Source of the DNA: Methanolobus sediminis
GTDB taxonomy: Archaea; Halobacteriota; Methanosarcinia; Methanosarcinales; Methanosarcinaceae
Direction: 5' to 3'
Length of the DNA: 64,000 bases
NCBI RefSeq assembly: GCF_031312595.1
Contig: NZ_CP133592.1
Location: forward strand, 248,001 to 312,000
Shown here piece after piece: positions 43,612-55,067 of the stretch (positions within the stretch are counted from its first letter, which is position 1; every line of letters begins with the position of its first letter). The notes beneath the pieces are model-generated. The model did not search any database. It was given only the letters and a program-made list of their open reading frames with translations, and had not been told where the DNA came from. Both the position numbers and the translations under genes were made by a program.

Positions 43612-44709
43612 ATGAATGCAGTATTAGGATTAGAAGATGGGACAATTATAAAAGGCACCGGCTTCGGTGCTGAAGGTATCGTTTCCGGCGAACTTGTTTT
43701 CACAACTCAATATACTGGCTATGAGGAGGCTCTAACAGACCCTTCATATAAAGGCCAGATCCTTATGTTTACTTATCCTCTCATCGGGAATTACGGTGTC
43801 AGTGGCAACTGTATGGAGTCCGATGCTGTTAAGGCTGAAGGTCTTGTGGTCAGGGAGGCATGTCCCAAGCCATCTCACCACTTAGGAAAGAAGACTATCT
43901 ATCAGCTTATGGAGGAAGAAGGCAAGCCCGGTATCGCAGGCGTGGACACACGTATGCTTACAATTAAAACACGAGAACATGGAACTATGCGTGCAGCCCT
44001 CATCAATGGCAGTGATGACGGTGAGGAGGCAGTAAGAATTGCCCGTGCACAAAAAAGCATTTCTGATATTGATTTTATTTCACAGGTAACCTGTCCTAAG
44101 CCTTTCAAGCTTGAAAGCCCAAGCAGGGATCCTAACAACCCGTTAAATGTAGTACTTGTTGACTGCGGTCGTAAGCTCAGTATTGAAAGGAGCCTTCTGG
44201 CAAGGGGTATGGATGTAACTGTAGTACCAGGAAACTCATCCATCTCAACCATAGAATCATATGACCCTGACCTCCTGTTCATATCGAACGGACCGGGAGA
44301 CCCATTGCAGGCACAGGATGCAATTTCTGCAGTAAAGCACTTCACAGGTGAGCTGCCAATTGTAGGAATCTGCCTTGGTCACCAGATCATGTCCCTTGCG
44401 CTTGGAGCAGAGACATACAAGCTTAAGTTCGGACACAGGGGAGCAAACCAGCCTGTAAAGGACCTTGAGACCGGAATTGTACACATCACTTCCCAGAACC
44501 ATGGTTTTGCAGTTGATGGTGACTCCTTTGAAGAGGCTGAAGTTACTGTGACACAGTATAATACTAATGACAAGACAGTGGAAGGTATAGCACACAAGTA
44601 TCTGGATATGTTCAGCGTGCAGTACCATCCGGATGCACACCCCGGACCGCTTGATTCTGAAAAGATCTTCTTTGAAAAGGTTCTCAAACTTGCAGGAGGC
44701 AAGAAATAA
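43612..44709 (+). CDS. carA: Carbamoyl-phosphate synthase small subunit
   Basis: A 365-residue glutaminase subunit. The N-terminal CPSase small-chain domain begins '[20 protein letters not shown]'; the class I glutamine amidotransferase triad is in '[20 protein letters not shown]' (Cys nucleophile) and '[18 protein letters not shown]' (His, with Glu in the last part). It supplies ammonia to CarB for arginine and pyrimidine synthesis. The start is at 43612 by family alignment; the frame runs to 43591. The stop overlaps the carB start (TAATG). Confidence 0.95.
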   Translation: MNAVLGLEDGTIIKGTGFGAEGIVSGELVFTTQYTGYEEALTDPSYKGQILMFTYPLIGNYGVSGNCMESDAVKAEGLVVREACPKPSHHLGKKTIYQLMEEEGKPGIAGVDTRMLTIKTREHGTMRAALINGSDDGEEAVRIARAQKSISDIDFISQVTCPKPFKLESPSRDPNNPLNVVLVDCGRKLSIERSLLARGMDVTVVPGNSSISTIESYDPDLLFISNGPGDPLQAQDAISAVKHFTGELPIVGICLGHQIMSLALGAETYKLKFGHRGANQPVKDLETGIVHITSQNHGFAVDGDSFEEAEVTVTQYNTNDKTVEGIAHKYLDMFSVQYHPDAHPGPLDSEKIFFEKVLKLAGGKK

Positions 44710-47700
44710 TGCCAAAACGTGAAGACATTAAAAAAGTACTCCTGATAGGTTCAGGACCTATTATGATCGGACAGGGTGCAGAGTTCGACTTCTCTGGAAG
44801 TCAGGCATGCAGGTCCCTTAAGGAAGAGGGACTGGAAGTAGTGCTTGTTAACTCTAATCCTGCGACCATTATGACCGACCCGGAGATGGCAGATGCAGTT
44901 TACATCGAACCTATCGAAGTAAAGGCAGTAGAGAGGATCATAGCCAAGGAGAGGCCAGACGGTATCATTGCAGGTATCGGTGGTCAGACAGGTCTTAACA
45001 TCACGAGTGAACTTGCTGAGGCAGGAATTCTTGAGAAATACAATGTTCAGCTCCTTGGAACAAACCTTGAAGCTATCAAGAATACCGAGGACCGTGAACT
45101 GTTCAAGCAGACCATGGAAAGCATTGGCGAGAAAGTCCCACGCAGCAAAGCAATTTCCACACTCAAAGAAGCAGAAGAGCTTATTGACGAGCTCGGATTA
45201 CCACTAATCATCCGTCCTGCATACACCCTCGGTGGTGCTGGAGGAGGAATTGCACATTCAAAAGAAGAACTCCTTGAGATCACTGAAAGGGGACTTCGCC
45301 GCAGTCGTATCAGCCAGGTGCTTATTGAGGAAAGTGTCCTTGGCTGGAAGGAATTCGAATATGAGGTCATGCGTGATGCAAATGATACATGTATAGTAAT
45401 ATGTAACATGGAAAACCTCGACCCTATGGGTGTTCACACAGGTGAGTCCATTGTAGTTACACCATCACAGACACTCAACGATGAAGAGCACCAGATGCTC
45501 AGGACTGCAGCTATCAAGATCATCAGGACATTCGGTATCGAAGGTGGATGTAACATCCAGTTCGCTGCAAAGGATGGCGACTACCGTATTGTGGAAGTAA
45601 ACCCACGTGTTTCACGTTCATCAGCCCTTGCGTCAAAAGCAACAGGTTATCCGATTGCCAGGGTAACAGCCAAGATAGCTATCGGAATGGCATTGGATGA
45701 GATCCTCAATGATGTCACAAAGAAGACACCTGCATCATTCGAGCCTACAATTGACTACATCGTTACCAAGATCCCAAGGTGGCCATTTGACAAGTTTGTC
45801 AATGCTGACAAGACACTGACAACTGCCATGAAGAGTACCGGAGAGGTAATGGCGATTGGCCGTACCATTGAAGAATCACTTCTGAAGGCTGTACGTTCCC
45901 TTGATATCAAGATGGACTTCGGTACGGATGAGTGGTCTGAAAACGAAACGAGAATGCTGCTCAAAACTCCTACAAGTGAGCGTCTTTTTGTAATGTATCA
46001 TGCACTCTGTAATGGTTTTTCAGTAGAGGAAGTTTCAAGCCTTACAGGTATTGATATCTTCTTCATCAGGAAGCTTAAGAATATCATTGACATGGAAGAC
46101 ATGGTTAGGGAAGAAGGATTCTCCGGAGCAATATCCGATGATCTTCTTCGTGAAGCAAAACAGACAGGTTTTACTGATGCACGCATTGCAGAACTCACAG
46201 GCAAGACCCGAGTGGAGATCAATGACCAGAGGCGGGCTGCAGGAATTATCTCTACCTATAAGATGGTAGATACATGTGCAGCAGAGTTCGCTGCAGAAAC
46301 TCCATATTATTACTCATGTTACGAGCAGATGTGTGAAGCTGACCCATCCGACCGCAAGAAGATCCTTATTCTTGGTTCCGGTCCGATACGAATCGGACAG
46401 GGAATCGAGTTCGACTACTGTACTGTACATGCAGTAGCTGCAATTCGCGAGGCAGGAATTGAAGCTCACATTATCAACAACAATCCTGAGACGGTATCCA
46501 CTGATTATGATACATCAGACAAGCTCTTCTTCGAACCTCTCACACTTGAAGATGTGATGAATGTAATCGATAAGGAGAATCCTGATGCAGTGCTTGTGCA
46601 ATTCGGAGGACAGACCTCAGTAAACCTTGCACTCCCACTTGAGAGGGAACTTAAGAGACGTAGTGACCTTAAGACCGTGATCCTTGGAACATCACCTGAA
46701 GATATCGATGTTGCAGAGGATCGTGAGAAGTTCAATCTCAGGATGAGCAAGCTTGGTATCAACCAGCCAGACGCAGGTTATGCAACCTCACAGGACCAGG
46801 CAATTGAAATCGCTACAAGAATTGGTTATCCGGTACTTGTACGTCCTTCATATGTTCTTGGCGGACGTGCAATGGAGATAGTCTACGACCAGACTGACCT
46901 TGAGAGGTACATGCGTGAAGCTGTAAAGGTTTCACCTGAGCATCCAATCCTTATTGATGACTTCCTTGAGGGAGCAGTAGAGATAGATGTTGATGCAGTG
47001 TGTGACGGTAAAGATGTGCTTATCGGAGCAATTATGGAACACATCGAGGAAGCAGGTGTTCACTCAGGTGACTCCGCATGTGTGATTCCTCCACAGTCAC
47101 TTTCTGAAGAAGTGCTTGAAACCGTACGTGATTACACCCGTAAGATCGCTCTTGCACTTAATGTAAAGGGTCTTGTAAATATCCAGATGGCACAGAAAGG
47201 TGACAAGATCTATGTCCTTGAAGCAAACCCACGTTCTAGCAGGACAATCCCATTCGTATCCAAGGCTGTAGGACTGCCACTGGCAAAGATCGCGGCCCGT
47301 GTTATCATGGGAGAGACACTTGAAGAGCAGGGTTATTCAACATGTGACGAACCAAAGATCAAGCATGTTGCTGTTAAGGAAGTTCTCCTGCCATTTGACA
47401 AGCTCCCTGGTGCAGACCCGCTACTTGGTCCGGAGATGAAGAGTACCGGAGAGGTAATGGGTGTTGATTCTGATTACGGAAGGGCATTCTTCAAGGCACA
47501 GCTTAGTGCTGACAACCTTCTGCCACTTACAGGAAAGGTCTTTTTGTCCGTGAAGGATGAAGACAGAGATGAGCTACTTGAAGTAGCACAGAAACTTGTG
47601 AGTGCAGGCATCGAGCTCCTTGGTACAAAAGGTACTGCAGATTTCCTTTCTGAGCATGGAGTTGAGATGGGAATTGTCAGGAAAGTGCATGATGGCAGCC

Positions 47701-47933
47701 CGAATGTCATTGACATGATGCGCAGATACGAAGTTGCACTGGTCATTAACACACCGGAAGACAAACTCTCACGCGAGGACGGTTCAAGGATCCGCCGTGC
47801 AGCAGTTGACTTCAAGGTACCTTACATCACCACTATCCAGGCAGCAATTGCAGCAGCTAACGCCATCGTTGCAATGAAGCAGGGTGAAGGCGAAGTAAAA
47901 TCAATCAATGAATATCACAGGGAGATGGCTTAA
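44709..47933 (+). CDS. carB: Carbamoyl-phosphate synthase large subunit
   Basis: A 1074-residue, full-length CarB. Two homologous ATP-grasp halves are seen: '[20 protein letters not shown]' and '[20 protein letters not shown]' open them; '[20 protein letters not shown]' and '[20 protein letters not shown]' are their glycine-rich loops; an oligomerisation domain lies between and an MGS-like allosteric domain ends the protein ('[20 protein letters not shown]'). It makes carbamoyl phosphate from bicarbonate, ammonia and two ATP. It is coupled to carA and followed within 40 bp by argG. Confidence 0.97.
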   Translation: MPKREDIKKVLLIGSGPIMIGQGAEFDFSGSQACRSLKEEGLEVVLVNSNPATIMTDPEMADAVYIEPIEVKAVERIIAKERPDGIIAGIGGQTGLNITSELAEAGILEKYNVQLLGTNLEAIKNTEDRELFKQTMESIGEKVPRSKAISTLKEAEELIDELGLPLIIRPAYTLGGAGGGIAHSKEELLEITERGLRRSRISQVLIEESVLGWKEFEYEVMRDANDTCIVICNMENLDPMGVHTGESIVVTPSQTLNDEEHQMLRTAAIKIIRTFGIEGGCNIQFAAKDGDYRIVEVNPRVSRSSALASKATGYPIARVTAKIAIGMALDEILNDVTKKTPASFEPTIDYIVTKIPRWPFDKFVNADKTLTTAMKSTGEVMAIGRTIEESLLKAVRSLDIKMDFGTDEWSENETRMLLKTPTSERLFVMYHALCNGFSVEEVSSLTGIDIFFIRKLKNIIDMEDMVREEGFSGAISDDLLREAKQTGFTDARIAELTGKTRVEINDQRRAAGIISTYKMVDTCAAEFAAETPYYYSCYEQMCEADPSDRKKILILGSGPIRIGQGIEFDYCTVHAVAAIREAGIEAHIINNNPETVSTDYDTSDKLFFEPLTLEDVMNVIDKENPDAVLVQFGGQTSVNLALPLERELKRRSDLKTVILGTSPEDIDVAEDREKFNLRMSKLGINQPDAGYATSQDQAIEIATRIGYPVLVRPSYVLGGRAMEIVYDQTDLERYMREAVKVSPEHPILIDDFLEGAVEIDVDAVCDGKDVLIGAIMEHIEEAGVHSGDSACVIPPQSLSEEVLETVRDYTRKIALALNVKGLVNIQMAQKGDKIYVLEANPRSSRTIPFVSKAVGLPLAKIAARVIMGETLEEQGYSTCDEPKIKHVAVKEVLLPFDKLPGADPLLGPEMKSTGEVMGVDSDYGRAFFKAQLSADNLLPLTGKVFLSVKDEDRDELLEVAQKLVSAGIELLGTKGTADFLSEHGVEMGIVRKVHDGSPNVIDMMRRYEVALVINTPEDKLSREDGSRIRRAAVDFKVPYITTIQAAIAAANAIVAMKQGEGEVKSINEYHREMA

Positions 47934-47973
47934 GTCTCCAAATTTCTTTATTTATTTTTCAGGATCAGATACT

Positions 47974-49155
47974 ATGACAAAGAAAGTAGTACTTGCTTAT
48001 TCAGGCGGGCTTGACACTTCAGTGTGTATCCCGCTGCTCAAAGAGGAATACGGCTACGATGAAGTAGTTACAGTTGCCGTTGATGTGGGACAGCCTGAAG
48101 CTGATGTCAAACAGGCTACAGAGAAGGCACAGAAGATCAGCAACAAGCATTTCACACTTGATGTTCGTGAAGAGTTTGTCAATGATTACATTTTCCCTCT
48201 TATCAAAGCCAATGGCGACTATGAAGGATACGTAATGGGAACATCCATTGCACGTCCACTTATCGCTAAGAAGGTCGTTGAGATCGCAGAGCAGGAAGGT
48301 GCTGTTGCACTTGCACACGGCTGTACCGGAAAGGGTAACGACCAGCTTCGTTTCGAGGCTGTTTTCCGTCTCACTGACATGGATGTTATTGCACCAATGA
48401 GGGACATGAACCTCACACGTGACTGGGAAATTGAATATGCAAAGAAACATGGCATACCTGTCAGTGTTACAACCGCAAAGCCATGGAGTGTTGACGAAAA
48501 CATATGGAGCCGCAGTATCGAAGGTGGTAAGCTTGAAGACCCTGGATTTATCCCACCAGAGGAGATCTACCAGTGGACTGTTTCCCCTGAAGCAGCTCCT
48601 GAAGGCCAGACACTTGTGATCGGTTTTGAGAACGGTGTTCCTGTTTCACTTGACGGCGAGAAGATGACCGGTGTTGACCTTATCATCAAGCTCAACGAGA
48701 TTGCAGGTTCCCACGGTGTTGGCAGAACAGACATGATAGAGGACCGTGTTCTCGGACTTAAGGCACGTGAGAATTACGAGCACCCTGCAGCAACAGTATT
48801 GCTCACAGCCCACAAGGACCTTGAGAAGCTTGTGCTCACCAGAGCTGAGCTGAAATTCAAGAAAAATGTGGACGAGCAGTGGTCAGAACTTGCCTACTAC
48901 GGCCTTGTGGACGAGCCACTCTATGCAGACCTCAATGCTTTCATAAACAAGACGCAGGAACGTGTCACAGGTACTGTGACCGTGAAACTGCACAAAGGCA
49001 GTGTGATCATTCTTGCACGTACATCCCCGTATGCACTCTATTCAGAAGACCTTGTGTCCTTTGACAGTGCAACCATCAACCAGAAGGATGCCGAGGGCTT
49101 TGCAAAGTACCATGGTTTCCAGGCAAGGATGTATAAGAAGGTTGTTGAGAAGTAA
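47974..49155 (+). CDS. argG: Argininosuccinate synthase
   Basis: A 393-residue ArgG joining citrulline and aspartate at the cost of ATP. The N-type ATP pyrophosphatase loop '[20 protein letters not shown]' opens the protein; '[20 protein letters not shown]', '[17 protein letters not shown]' and '[20 protein letters not shown]' are the substrate-binding motifs. The start is the ATG at 47974 by family alignment; the frame upstream overlaps carB. With carA and carB it forms an arginine-directed operon, ended by a strong hairpin. Confidence 0.97.
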   Translation: MTKKVVLAYSGGLDTSVCIPLLKEEYGYDEVVTVAVDVGQPEADVKQATEKAQKISNKHFTLDVREEFVNDYIFPLIKANGDYEGYVMGTSIARPLIAKKVVEIAEQEGAVALAHGCTGKGNDQLRFEAVFRLTDMDVIAPMRDMNLTRDWEIEYAKKHGIPVSVTTAKPWSVDENIWSRSIEGGKLEDPGFIPPEEIYQWTVSPEAAPEGQTLVIGFENGVPVSLDGEKMTGVDLIIKLNEIAGSHGVGRTDMIEDRVLGLKARENYEHPAATVLLTAHKDLEKLVLTRAELKFKKNVDEQWSELAYYGLVDEPLYADLNAFINKTQERVTGTVTVKLHKGSVIILARTSPYALYSEDLVSFDSATINQKDAEGFAKYHGFQARMYKKVVEK

Positions 49156-49162
49156 TTTTAAT

Positions 49163-49200
49163 TATGTGTGCCGATGGAGGCATGCATACTCTTTTTTATT
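49163..49200 (+). terminator. Hairpin terminator of the car-arg operon
   Basis: TATGTGTGCC (49163-49172) pairs with GGCATGCATA (49179-49188) through ten pairs, two of them G-U, around a six-base loop, followed by 'ctcttttttattttt'. It lies 8 bp after the argG stop. Confidence 0.75.
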
Positions 49201-49376
49201 TTTCATTTTAGTTGGATCTTTAACTAATCGATAGATTTTATTCTTACAGAGATGGTGCAAAAATCTACGATTTTTCCCGGCGTATCCATTCACTTACTAG
49301 TAAAACACAAAGTGCCTCGTTTCCTTTCCCACTAACTTCAAAACAATTTTGTGAGAAAAATCAAACTACTGCTCTT

Positions 49377-49961
49377 TCATTCCACTGGCTCATACCTGAA
49401 CCCGAACCCCAGGTCCTTCAAAGCCAGCAGGGCCATGAACATCACACAGAATATAAAGAACACCGAAACAAAACATGCAAAATTATAGTAGAAGAAATTC
49501 ACACCTGAAAGTTTCACGTTCATGAATGCGAAAATGCTAAGCGGCTCATTGTAGACCGGATACAGGTAAGTAAGTCCGCCATCTGCAATATCATCCAGTA
49601 AGAGATGTGAAAGGAAGGCAGCTTCTGCAAAGATACCTATTGATGAAGCTTTGGAAATATTCCTGTATACAAGATATCCAAGCAGGAACGCTAGTATGAA
49701 TGCCACAAGTCCAAAGAACAAAGAATGGGTCGGAACCGAACCTATCCTGGTGTGCTGAAGAGTACCATGTAAAACATAATTCCACACCGCAGGTACATCA
49801 GGGAACACAGAACCTACGCTGCCCACAAAGAGCAGTAAACCTAGATGTTTAACATCCTTTATGCTCATCTCTCTCCTGAAACCACTTCCTGCTATTGCAA
49901 ATATTCCCACAAGGGACACGCAGAAAATAAAGAAGGACAGATGAAACGCTGGATACGGCAT
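49377..49961 (-). CDS. YdjM/DUF457-like membrane-bound metal-dependent hydrolase
   Basis: A 194-residue integral membrane protein with five or so helices. The family's His/Asp motifs are seen in 'GSVFPDVPAVWNYVLHG', 'SVPTHSLFFGLVAFILAFLL' and 'AAFLSHLLLDDIADGGLTYL', matching the 'PD', 'tHS' and 'sHLllD' metal-ligand sites of LexA-binding YdjM-type hydrolases. The first helix starts right at the N terminus ('FHLSFFIFCVSLVGIFAIAG'). Substrates of the family are not well known. It is transcribed away from the glycan genes, and the 259-bp gap between has TATA-rich sequence for both sides. Confidence 0.8.
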   Translation of the reverse strand: MPYPAFHLSFFIFCVSLVGIFAIAGSGFRREMSIKDVKHLGLLLFVGSVGSVFPDVPAVWNYVLHGTLQHTRIGSVPTHSLFFGLVAFILAFLLGYLVYRNISKASSIGIFAEAAFLSHLLLDDIADGGLTYLYPVYNEPLSIFAFMNVKLSGVNFFYYNFACFVSVFFIFCVMFMALLALKDLGFGFRYEPVE

Positions 49962-50220
49962 GCATTAGTATATTAATCAAAATTATATAAATTTGGTGTT
50001 CTCACATGTATGAGACTGAAACCTCACAGCTTTTTTTGATGAAAAGGACAAGGAATAACAAAATCTTCAGAAGAACGATGTTTTTTCTTATACAATGACT
50101 GCATTACCATCCTATTAGATAAGATATTCTGCCATCAATGATTAACATATACTGAATGCCTAATTATGCATATACTGAATAAATATATATGAACATAAAA
50201 CAATACTCCTCAGAGGAATT

Positions 50221-50889
50221 ATGCAAAACAATACATATATTCACAGGTCTGCTAAACTTTATGGCTCCAGCAGCGTCGGCAAAGGATCGGTAGTACTTGA
50301 AAATGTAATACTTGGATATCCTCAGCACAGCATACTTATGGAGATCACAAAGGCTGATGACGTTGACATAGAAAACTATGACCAGCCAGGTGCTGTGATA
50401 GGCGACAATGCTTTCATAAGGGCAGGTACGACCATCTTCAGCAATGTAAGAGCAGGGAATAATTTCAAGACCGGACATAATGCCATGATAAGAGAGAACA
50501 CCACAATAGGTGATAATGTCCTCATTGGAACAAATGTGATAATAGACGGCACTGTTACTATAGGCAGCAATGTCAGCATCCAGGGCAATGTGTACATTCC
50601 CACGCATGTAACCATTGAAGATAAGGTCTTTATCGGACCATGTGCTGTGCTTGCTAACGATAAATATCCTGTAAGAGGAGAATATCATCCCGAAGGTCCT
50701 GTGATCAGGAAAGGTGCTTCAATTGGTGCAAATACAACACTGGTTCCAGGAGTTGAAATTGGTGAGGGAGCCATGGTAGCTGCGGGAGCATTAGTCACAA
50801 AGGACGTACCTGCATGGAAACTCGCCATTGGATGTCCTGCAAAGATCATTGACCTTCCTGAAAAAATAGAAACATTGAATAACATATAA
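50221..50889 (+). CDS. Hexapeptide-repeat N-acetyltransferase, WbpD-like
   Basis: A 222-residue left-handed beta-helix acyltransferase. Hexapeptide repeats such as '[20 protein letters not shown]', '[20 protein letters not shown]' and '[20 protein letters not shown]' are continuous; '[20 protein letters not shown]' is the active-site turn. The family (WbpD) acetylates the 3-amino group of UDP-2-acetamido-3-amino-2,3-dideoxyglucuronate. The three following genes encode the earlier steps, which supports this call. The ATG follows gaggaatt, with a TATA-like 'aataaatatatatg' at about 50178-50191. Confidence 0.88.
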   Translation: MQNNTYIHRSAKLYGSSSVGKGSVVLENVILGYPQHSILMEITKADDVDIENYDQPGAVIGDNAFIRAGTTIFSNVRAGNNFKTGHNAMIRENTTIGDNVLIGTNVIIDGTVTIGSNVSIQGNVYIPTHVTIEDKVFIGPCAVLANDKYPVRGEYHPEGPVIRKGASIGANTTLVPGVEIGEGAMVAAGALVTKDVPAWKLAIGCPAKIIDLPEKIETLNNI

Positions 50890-50943
50890 ACCTAGTGAAA
50901 CTTTCCAGTATAATTTAAATAATCTCTGAGACTTGTGATATCC

Positions 50944-52029
50944 ATGATACCCATTGCAAAACCACAGCTTGATGAAGCTGAAATTGAAGCCGTTAATGAA
51001 GTGCTACGCTCGGGAATAATCGCTGAAGGACCGCGTGTTGCAGAGTTTGAACAGGAATTTGCCGATTACACAGGAACAGAATATGCTGTGGCTGTGAATT
51101 CCGGAACTGCTGCCTTACATGCTGCTTTGCTTGCACATGGGATCGGAAAAGGTGACGAGGTCATTACAAGCTCTTTCAGTTTTATAGCCACAGCAAATTC
51201 AGTACTTTTCACAGGTGCAAAGCCCGTATTTGCAGATATAAGACCAGACACTTTTAATCTGGACCCGCAGCTTATAGAAGATAAGATAACACCTGCTACA
51301 AAAGCTATCATGCCGGTACACCTCTATGGCCAATCTGCGGACATGGGATCAATTGTCGACATTGCAGAGGATCATGACTTGATTTTAATTGAAGATGCAT
51401 GCCAGGCACACGGAGCCAGCTATAAAGGAAAAAAGGTGGGTTCCTTCGGCACAGGTGCATTTAGTTTCTATCCTACCAAGAATATGACCACCAGTGAAGG
51501 TGGGATCATCACCACCAATAATAAAGAAGTCGCTGACAGGGCACGCATGATACGTGCACACGGTTCCAAACAGCGTTATCTTCATGAAATGCTGGGATAC
51601 AACCTGAGAATGACAGACATATCTGCTGCAATCGGAATGGTACAACTAAAAAGACTCCCTTCCTATATAGAAGCAAGGCAGAGAAATGCAAAAATACTTA
51701 CTGATAAACTTCAGGACATAGAGGGCATAGAGTGTCCGACAGTCAGTGAAAGCTGTGAGCACGTATTCCACCAATACACCATACGTACTAAGAACAGAGA
51801 CCAGTTGGCAGACTACCTGAAAGAGAAAGAAATTGGTTCTGGAATATACTATCCAATACCCATCCACAGACAGCCCTATTATAAGGAGCTTGGATACAAC
51901 GATAATCTTCTGGTTACGGAAAAGGTCTCAAGGGAAGTACTCTCACTACCGGTTCACCCTGCTGTGACCGGGGATGATATCACCACAATAAGTAATGCAA
52001 TAAAGCAGTGGAGTGATGCAAAATGTTAA
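50944..52029 (+). CDS. DegT/DnrJ/EryC1 aminotransferase, WbpE-like
   Basis: A 361-residue PLP sugar aminotransferase. Characteristic motifs are 'NSGTAALHAALLAHGIGKGD', 'VITSSFSFIATANSVLFTGA', 'LIEDACQAHGASYKGKKVGS', 'FSFYPTKNMTTSEGGIITTN' (Lys forming the Schiff base) and 'GYNLRMTDISAAIGMVQL'. WbpE puts an amino group on the 3-keto of UDP-2-acetamido-2-deoxy-ribo-hexuluronate. I use ATG 50944, after gtgatatcc. The gene overlaps the Gfo/Idh oxidoreductase gene by 7 bp. Confidence 0.9.
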   Translation: MIPIAKPQLDEAEIEAVNEVLRSGIIAEGPRVAEFEQEFADYTGTEYAVAVNSGTAALHAALLAHGIGKGDEVITSSFSFIATANSVLFTGAKPVFADIRPDTFNLDPQLIEDKITPATKAIMPVHLYGQSADMGSIVDIAEDHDLILIEDACQAHGASYKGKKVGSFGTGAFSFYPTKNMTTSEGGIITTNNKEVADRARMIRAHGSKQRYLHEMLGYNLRMTDISAAIGMVQLKRLPSYIEARQRNAKILTDKLQDIEGIECPTVSESCEHVFHQYTIRTKNRDQLADYLKEKEIGSGIYYPIPIHRQPYYKELGYNDNLLVTEKVSREVLSLPVHPAVTGDDITTISNAIKQWSDAKC

Positions 52030-52961
52030 GAGTGGGCGTTATCGGTGCCGGTGCCATGGGTAAGAACCACATACGTATCTACAGTGAGATGCCGGGTGTA
52101 GAACTTGCAGGCATTTCGGATATCGATAAGGATCTTGTGGAAAGTCTTGCACAGCAGTATAATACTAATGCTTTTACAGATTACAAAGAAATGCTGGCAT
52201 CGGGAATTGATGCAGTAAGCATAGTTGTTCCTACCAAGATGCATCGCCAGGTTGCTACTGATGCTATTGAAGCAGGTGCACATGTACTTGTAGAAAAACC
52301 CATTGCAGACACCGTTGAAAATGCAGATGCGATCATTGATGCAGCTAAGAAAAATGGACGGCTTGTAATGGTTGGACACATTGAAAGGTTCAATCCTGCT
52401 GTCATAAAGCTCAAAGAGATAATCGAATCAGGTCTGCTCGGGAAGATAGTTTCTATATCTACCAGGAGAGTTGGACCCTATAATCCAAGGATAAGAGATG
52501 TTGGTGTTATTCTGGACATCGGTGTACATGACATAGATGTAATATCATATCTTTATGGCAGTGATGTAAATCAGGTCTATGCAGTAGCCGGGGCAGATAT
52601 TCATTCCTTTGAGGATCATGCAACCATACATATGAGACTGGATCACGAATTCTCCGGTCTTGTTGAGGTCAACTGGCTCACACCACACAAGGTAAGAAAG
52701 CTTACAGCTGTTGGTGTTGGCGGTGTTGCTTATCTAGATTATATTGACCAGACAGTGGAACTTCATGACAGTGGCTGGATAAGGAAAGCAAAGATCGAAC
52801 AGAAAGAACCACTTAAGAACGAACTTGAATATTTCATTGATTGTATCAATAACGGTAAACAGCCAAATCCTTCAGGAACTGATGGAAAGCATGCACTGAA
52901 AGTAAGTCTTGCGGCTATTAGTTCGTACAAAGAAGCAAAAATGATAGATATTAAGGAATGA
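52023..52961 (+). CDS. Gfo/Idh/MocA oxidoreductase, WbpB-like
   Basis: A 312-residue NAD(P)-dependent dehydrogenase. The Rossmann start 'VGVIGAGAMGKNHIRIYSEM', 'HVLVEKPIADTVENADAIID' (catalytic Lys of the EKP motif) and 'VILDIGVHDIDVISYLYG' (the G-x-H-x-x-D site) are intact. In the WbpBE pair this enzyme oxidises C3 of UDP-GlcNAcA. It overlaps both neighbours (7 bp and 4 bp), so the four genes form a coupled operon. Confidence 0.9.
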   Translation: MLRVGVIGAGAMGKNHIRIYSEMPGVELAGISDIDKDLVESLAQQYNTNAFTDYKEMLASGIDAVSIVVPTKMHRQVATDAIEAGAHVLVEKPIADTVENADAIIDAAKKNGRLVMVGHIERFNPAVIKLKEIIESGLLGKIVSISTRRVGPYNPRIRDVGVILDIGVHDIDVISYLYGSDVNQVYAVAGADIHSFEDHATIHMRLDHEFSGLVEVNWLTPHKVRKLTAVGVGGVAYLDYIDQTVELHDSGWIRKAKIEQKEPLKNELEYFIDCINNGKQPNPSGTDGKHALKVSLAAISSYKEAKMIDIKE

Positions 52962-54403
52962 TGATCATGAGCCAGAAACTCGAGACTATTTTGAAAGAGA
53001 AAGGACCTATAAAGAAAATAGGCGTCATAGGAATGGGTTATGTGGGTATCCCTGCAGCATCCCTTTTTGCTGATTCTGATAAGTTTGACCATGTGCTTGG
53101 ATTCCAGAGAGACTCCCCTTCATCAGGTTATAAGATAGAAATGCTCAACCGTGGTGAAAGTCCGCTTAAAGGTGAGGAACCCGGACTTGAGGAGCTTCTG
53201 AAAAAGGTCACTGATGCAGGCAAATTCGAATGCACACCGGACTTTTCCAGAATATCCGAACTTGATGCAGTTACACTGGCCATCCAGACACCTTTTGCAG
53301 ACCCAAAGGCACTGGAACCCGACTTTGGAGCACTTAAAGAAGGTATCCGTAATGTAGGCAGATACCTTAAACCGGGAATCCTTGTAGTTCTTGAATCAAC
53401 GATCACACCTGGTACAACTGATGGGATGGCCAGGGAAATCCTCGAGGAAGAATCGGGCCTTAAGGCAGGAGAGGACTTTGCTCTTGCACATGCACCTGAA
53501 AGAGTAATGGTTGGAAGATTGCTCCGTAATATCCAGGAACATGACAGGATCGTGGGTGGTATTGATAAGGTAAGCACTGACAGGGCAGTTGAACTCTATT
53601 CACCGGTGCTGACAAAGGGCAGGGTCATACCAATGAGCGCAACTGCTGCTGAAGTTACAAAGACCGCGGAGAACACATTCAGGGATTTGCAAATTGCAGC
53701 AGCGAACCAGCTTGCTCTTTACTGTGAAGCAATGGGAATCAATGTCTATGATGTAAGGGCCGGTATCGACAGCCTGAAAGGCGAAGGCATAACAAGAGCC
53801 ATACTCTGGCCAGGTGCCGGTGTTGGTGGGCACTGCCTTACCAAGGACACGTATCACCTTGAACGCGGTGTGAAACTGGGAACCGAAGCTCTTGATTACC
53901 CGCAGGATGCAGAGTCTATCTATGTTCTTGCACGCAGGGTCAACGACTTCATGCCTGTGCACATGTACAACCTCACCGTTGCCGCACTTAAGAGGATAAA
54001 CATGGACATAAAAGGAGCAAAAATAGCCATGCTTGGATGGGCGTTCATCAATGACTCTGACGATGCACGCAACCCACCATCAGAACCTTACAGGGACATG
54101 ATCCTTGAAGCCGGAGCAGAACTTAAGGTGCATGACCCGCATGTGCTCAGTTACCCTGATGTCGAGCTGCTCAAAGACTCAAATGAGACCATCAAAGGTG
54201 CAGATGCAGTTGTTATCTTTACAGGCCATAAAGAGTATTTTAGCCTGAAACCAGAGGATATAAAGAAACTCACAGGCAAAGAAAACACTGTGATCATAGA
54301 CGGCAGGAATGTCATCGATCCTGACACATTCATTAATGCAGGATTCGTGTACAAGGGCATCGGCCGTGGTGACAAGAACAGCCATCCGATTGCTGGCCAG
54401 TAA
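52958..54403 (+). CDS. UDP-N-acetyl-hexosamine 6-dehydrogenase, WbpA/WecC-like
   Basis: A 481-residue nucleotide-sugar dehydrogenase. NAD site 'KKIGVIGMGYVGIPAASLFA', 'TPGTTDGMAREILEEESG', 'MSATAAEVTKTAENTFRDLQ' (catalytic Lys and Asn) and 'GAGVGGHCLTKDTYHLERGV' (nucleophile Cys) are present. It oxidises C6 of UDP-GlcNAc (WbpA) or UDP-ManNAc (WecC) to the uronic acid; the presence of WbpB-, E- and D-like genes favours UDP-GlcNAc. Start is ATG 52958 or 52967. Its stop lies one base from the convergent VanZ-like gene, with no room for a terminator. Confidence 0.9.
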   Translation: MMIMSQKLETILKEKGPIKKIGVIGMGYVGIPAASLFADSDKFDHVLGFQRDSPSSGYKIEMLNRGESPLKGEEPGLEELLKKVTDAGKFECTPDFSRISELDAVTLAIQTPFADPKALEPDFGALKEGIRNVGRYLKPGILVVLESTITPGTTDGMAREILEEESGLKAGEDFALAHAPERVMVGRLLRNIQEHDRIVGGIDKVSTDRAVELYSPVLTKGRVIPMSATAAEVTKTAENTFRDLQIAAANQLALYCEAMGINVYDVRAGIDSLKGEGITRAILWPGAGVGGHCLTKDTYHLERGVKLGTEALDYPQDAESIYVLARRVNDFMPVHMYNLTVAALKRINMDIKGAKIAMLGWAFINDSDDARNPPSEPYRDMILEAGAELKVHDPHVLSYPDVELLKDSNETIKGADAVVIFTGHKEYFSLKPEDIKKLTGKENTVIIDGRNVIDPDTFINAGFVYKGIGRGDKNSHPIAGQ

Positions 54404-54404
54404 T

Positions 54405-55067
54405 CTATTTTTCAGCGGGATATGTTTCCCGGCCATCTTTTTTCTTTTTACGGCGCAGATTTATCAGTATCAGAATCACGAAAATGATCTGTGCGATCGT
54501 TAGCCCTATACCATCTGCCATCAAATCATATACACTGGATGTACGACCTGGCACAAAGGATTGGTGGAACTCATCAGAGATGCCATAAAAGACACCAAGA
54601 ACCACAGCTATTATGGCTGCATATTTTCTGAGAAATACATTATCAGAATTTTGGAATGTCAGGTGCAGAAGTACACCAAGACCGAAATAGAGAAACATAT
54701 GAGCAACCTTATCCATGTGCATATATGCGTATTCTGCAATGTCTATCACAAAATTAAGACCAAGACTTTTTGCAATGTCTGCCAGTTCATACATGATTGG
54801 GATCTTGAAATACGAAGACGGAACACTGAGATTGGCCTGTGCGGACAGGTAGAATATAAAACCTGCATAAAGGACTGTCAGAGCTATTAGAATCTCTTTT
54901 TTATGCTTCATATAATCAAAGTGTTGTACCAATGAAACCTGTTTAAGAATGAACTGGATGAAGTAAAGGAAATAAAGGACAAAAAGTGCAATATACTTAT
55001 TTTTAAGAAGATTCTGCATGGTTCCATCGTATAAATGTTGTACTAAGTTATAATAATTATCCGCCAT
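54405..55067 (-). CDS. VanZ family membrane protein
   Basis: A 220-residue protein with about five membrane helices. The VanZ signature is complete: 'MDKVAHMFLYFGLGVLLHLT' and 'YGISDEFHQSFVPGRTSSVY' then 'DLMADGIGLTIAQIIF'. VanZ-like proteins occur in many prokaryotes, with a teicoplanin-resistance link only in enterococci; the archaeal role is unknown but may concern surface polymers. The first 50 residues form an extra segment before the domain ('NLLKNKYIALFVLYFLYFIQ'). Its start adjoins the stop of the epimerase gene on the same strand, so the two are coupled. Confidence 0.85.
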   Translation of the reverse strand: MADNYYNLVQHLYDGTMQNLLKNKYIALFVLYFLYFIQFILKQVSLVQHFDYMKHKKEILIALTVLYAGFIFYLSAQANLSVPSSYFKIPIMYELADIAKSLGLNFVIDIAEYAYMHMDKVAHMFLYFGLGVLLHLTFQNSDNVFLRKYAAIIAVVLGVFYGISDEFHQSFVPGRTSSVYDLMADGIGLTIAQIIFVILILINLRRKKKKDGRETYPAEK

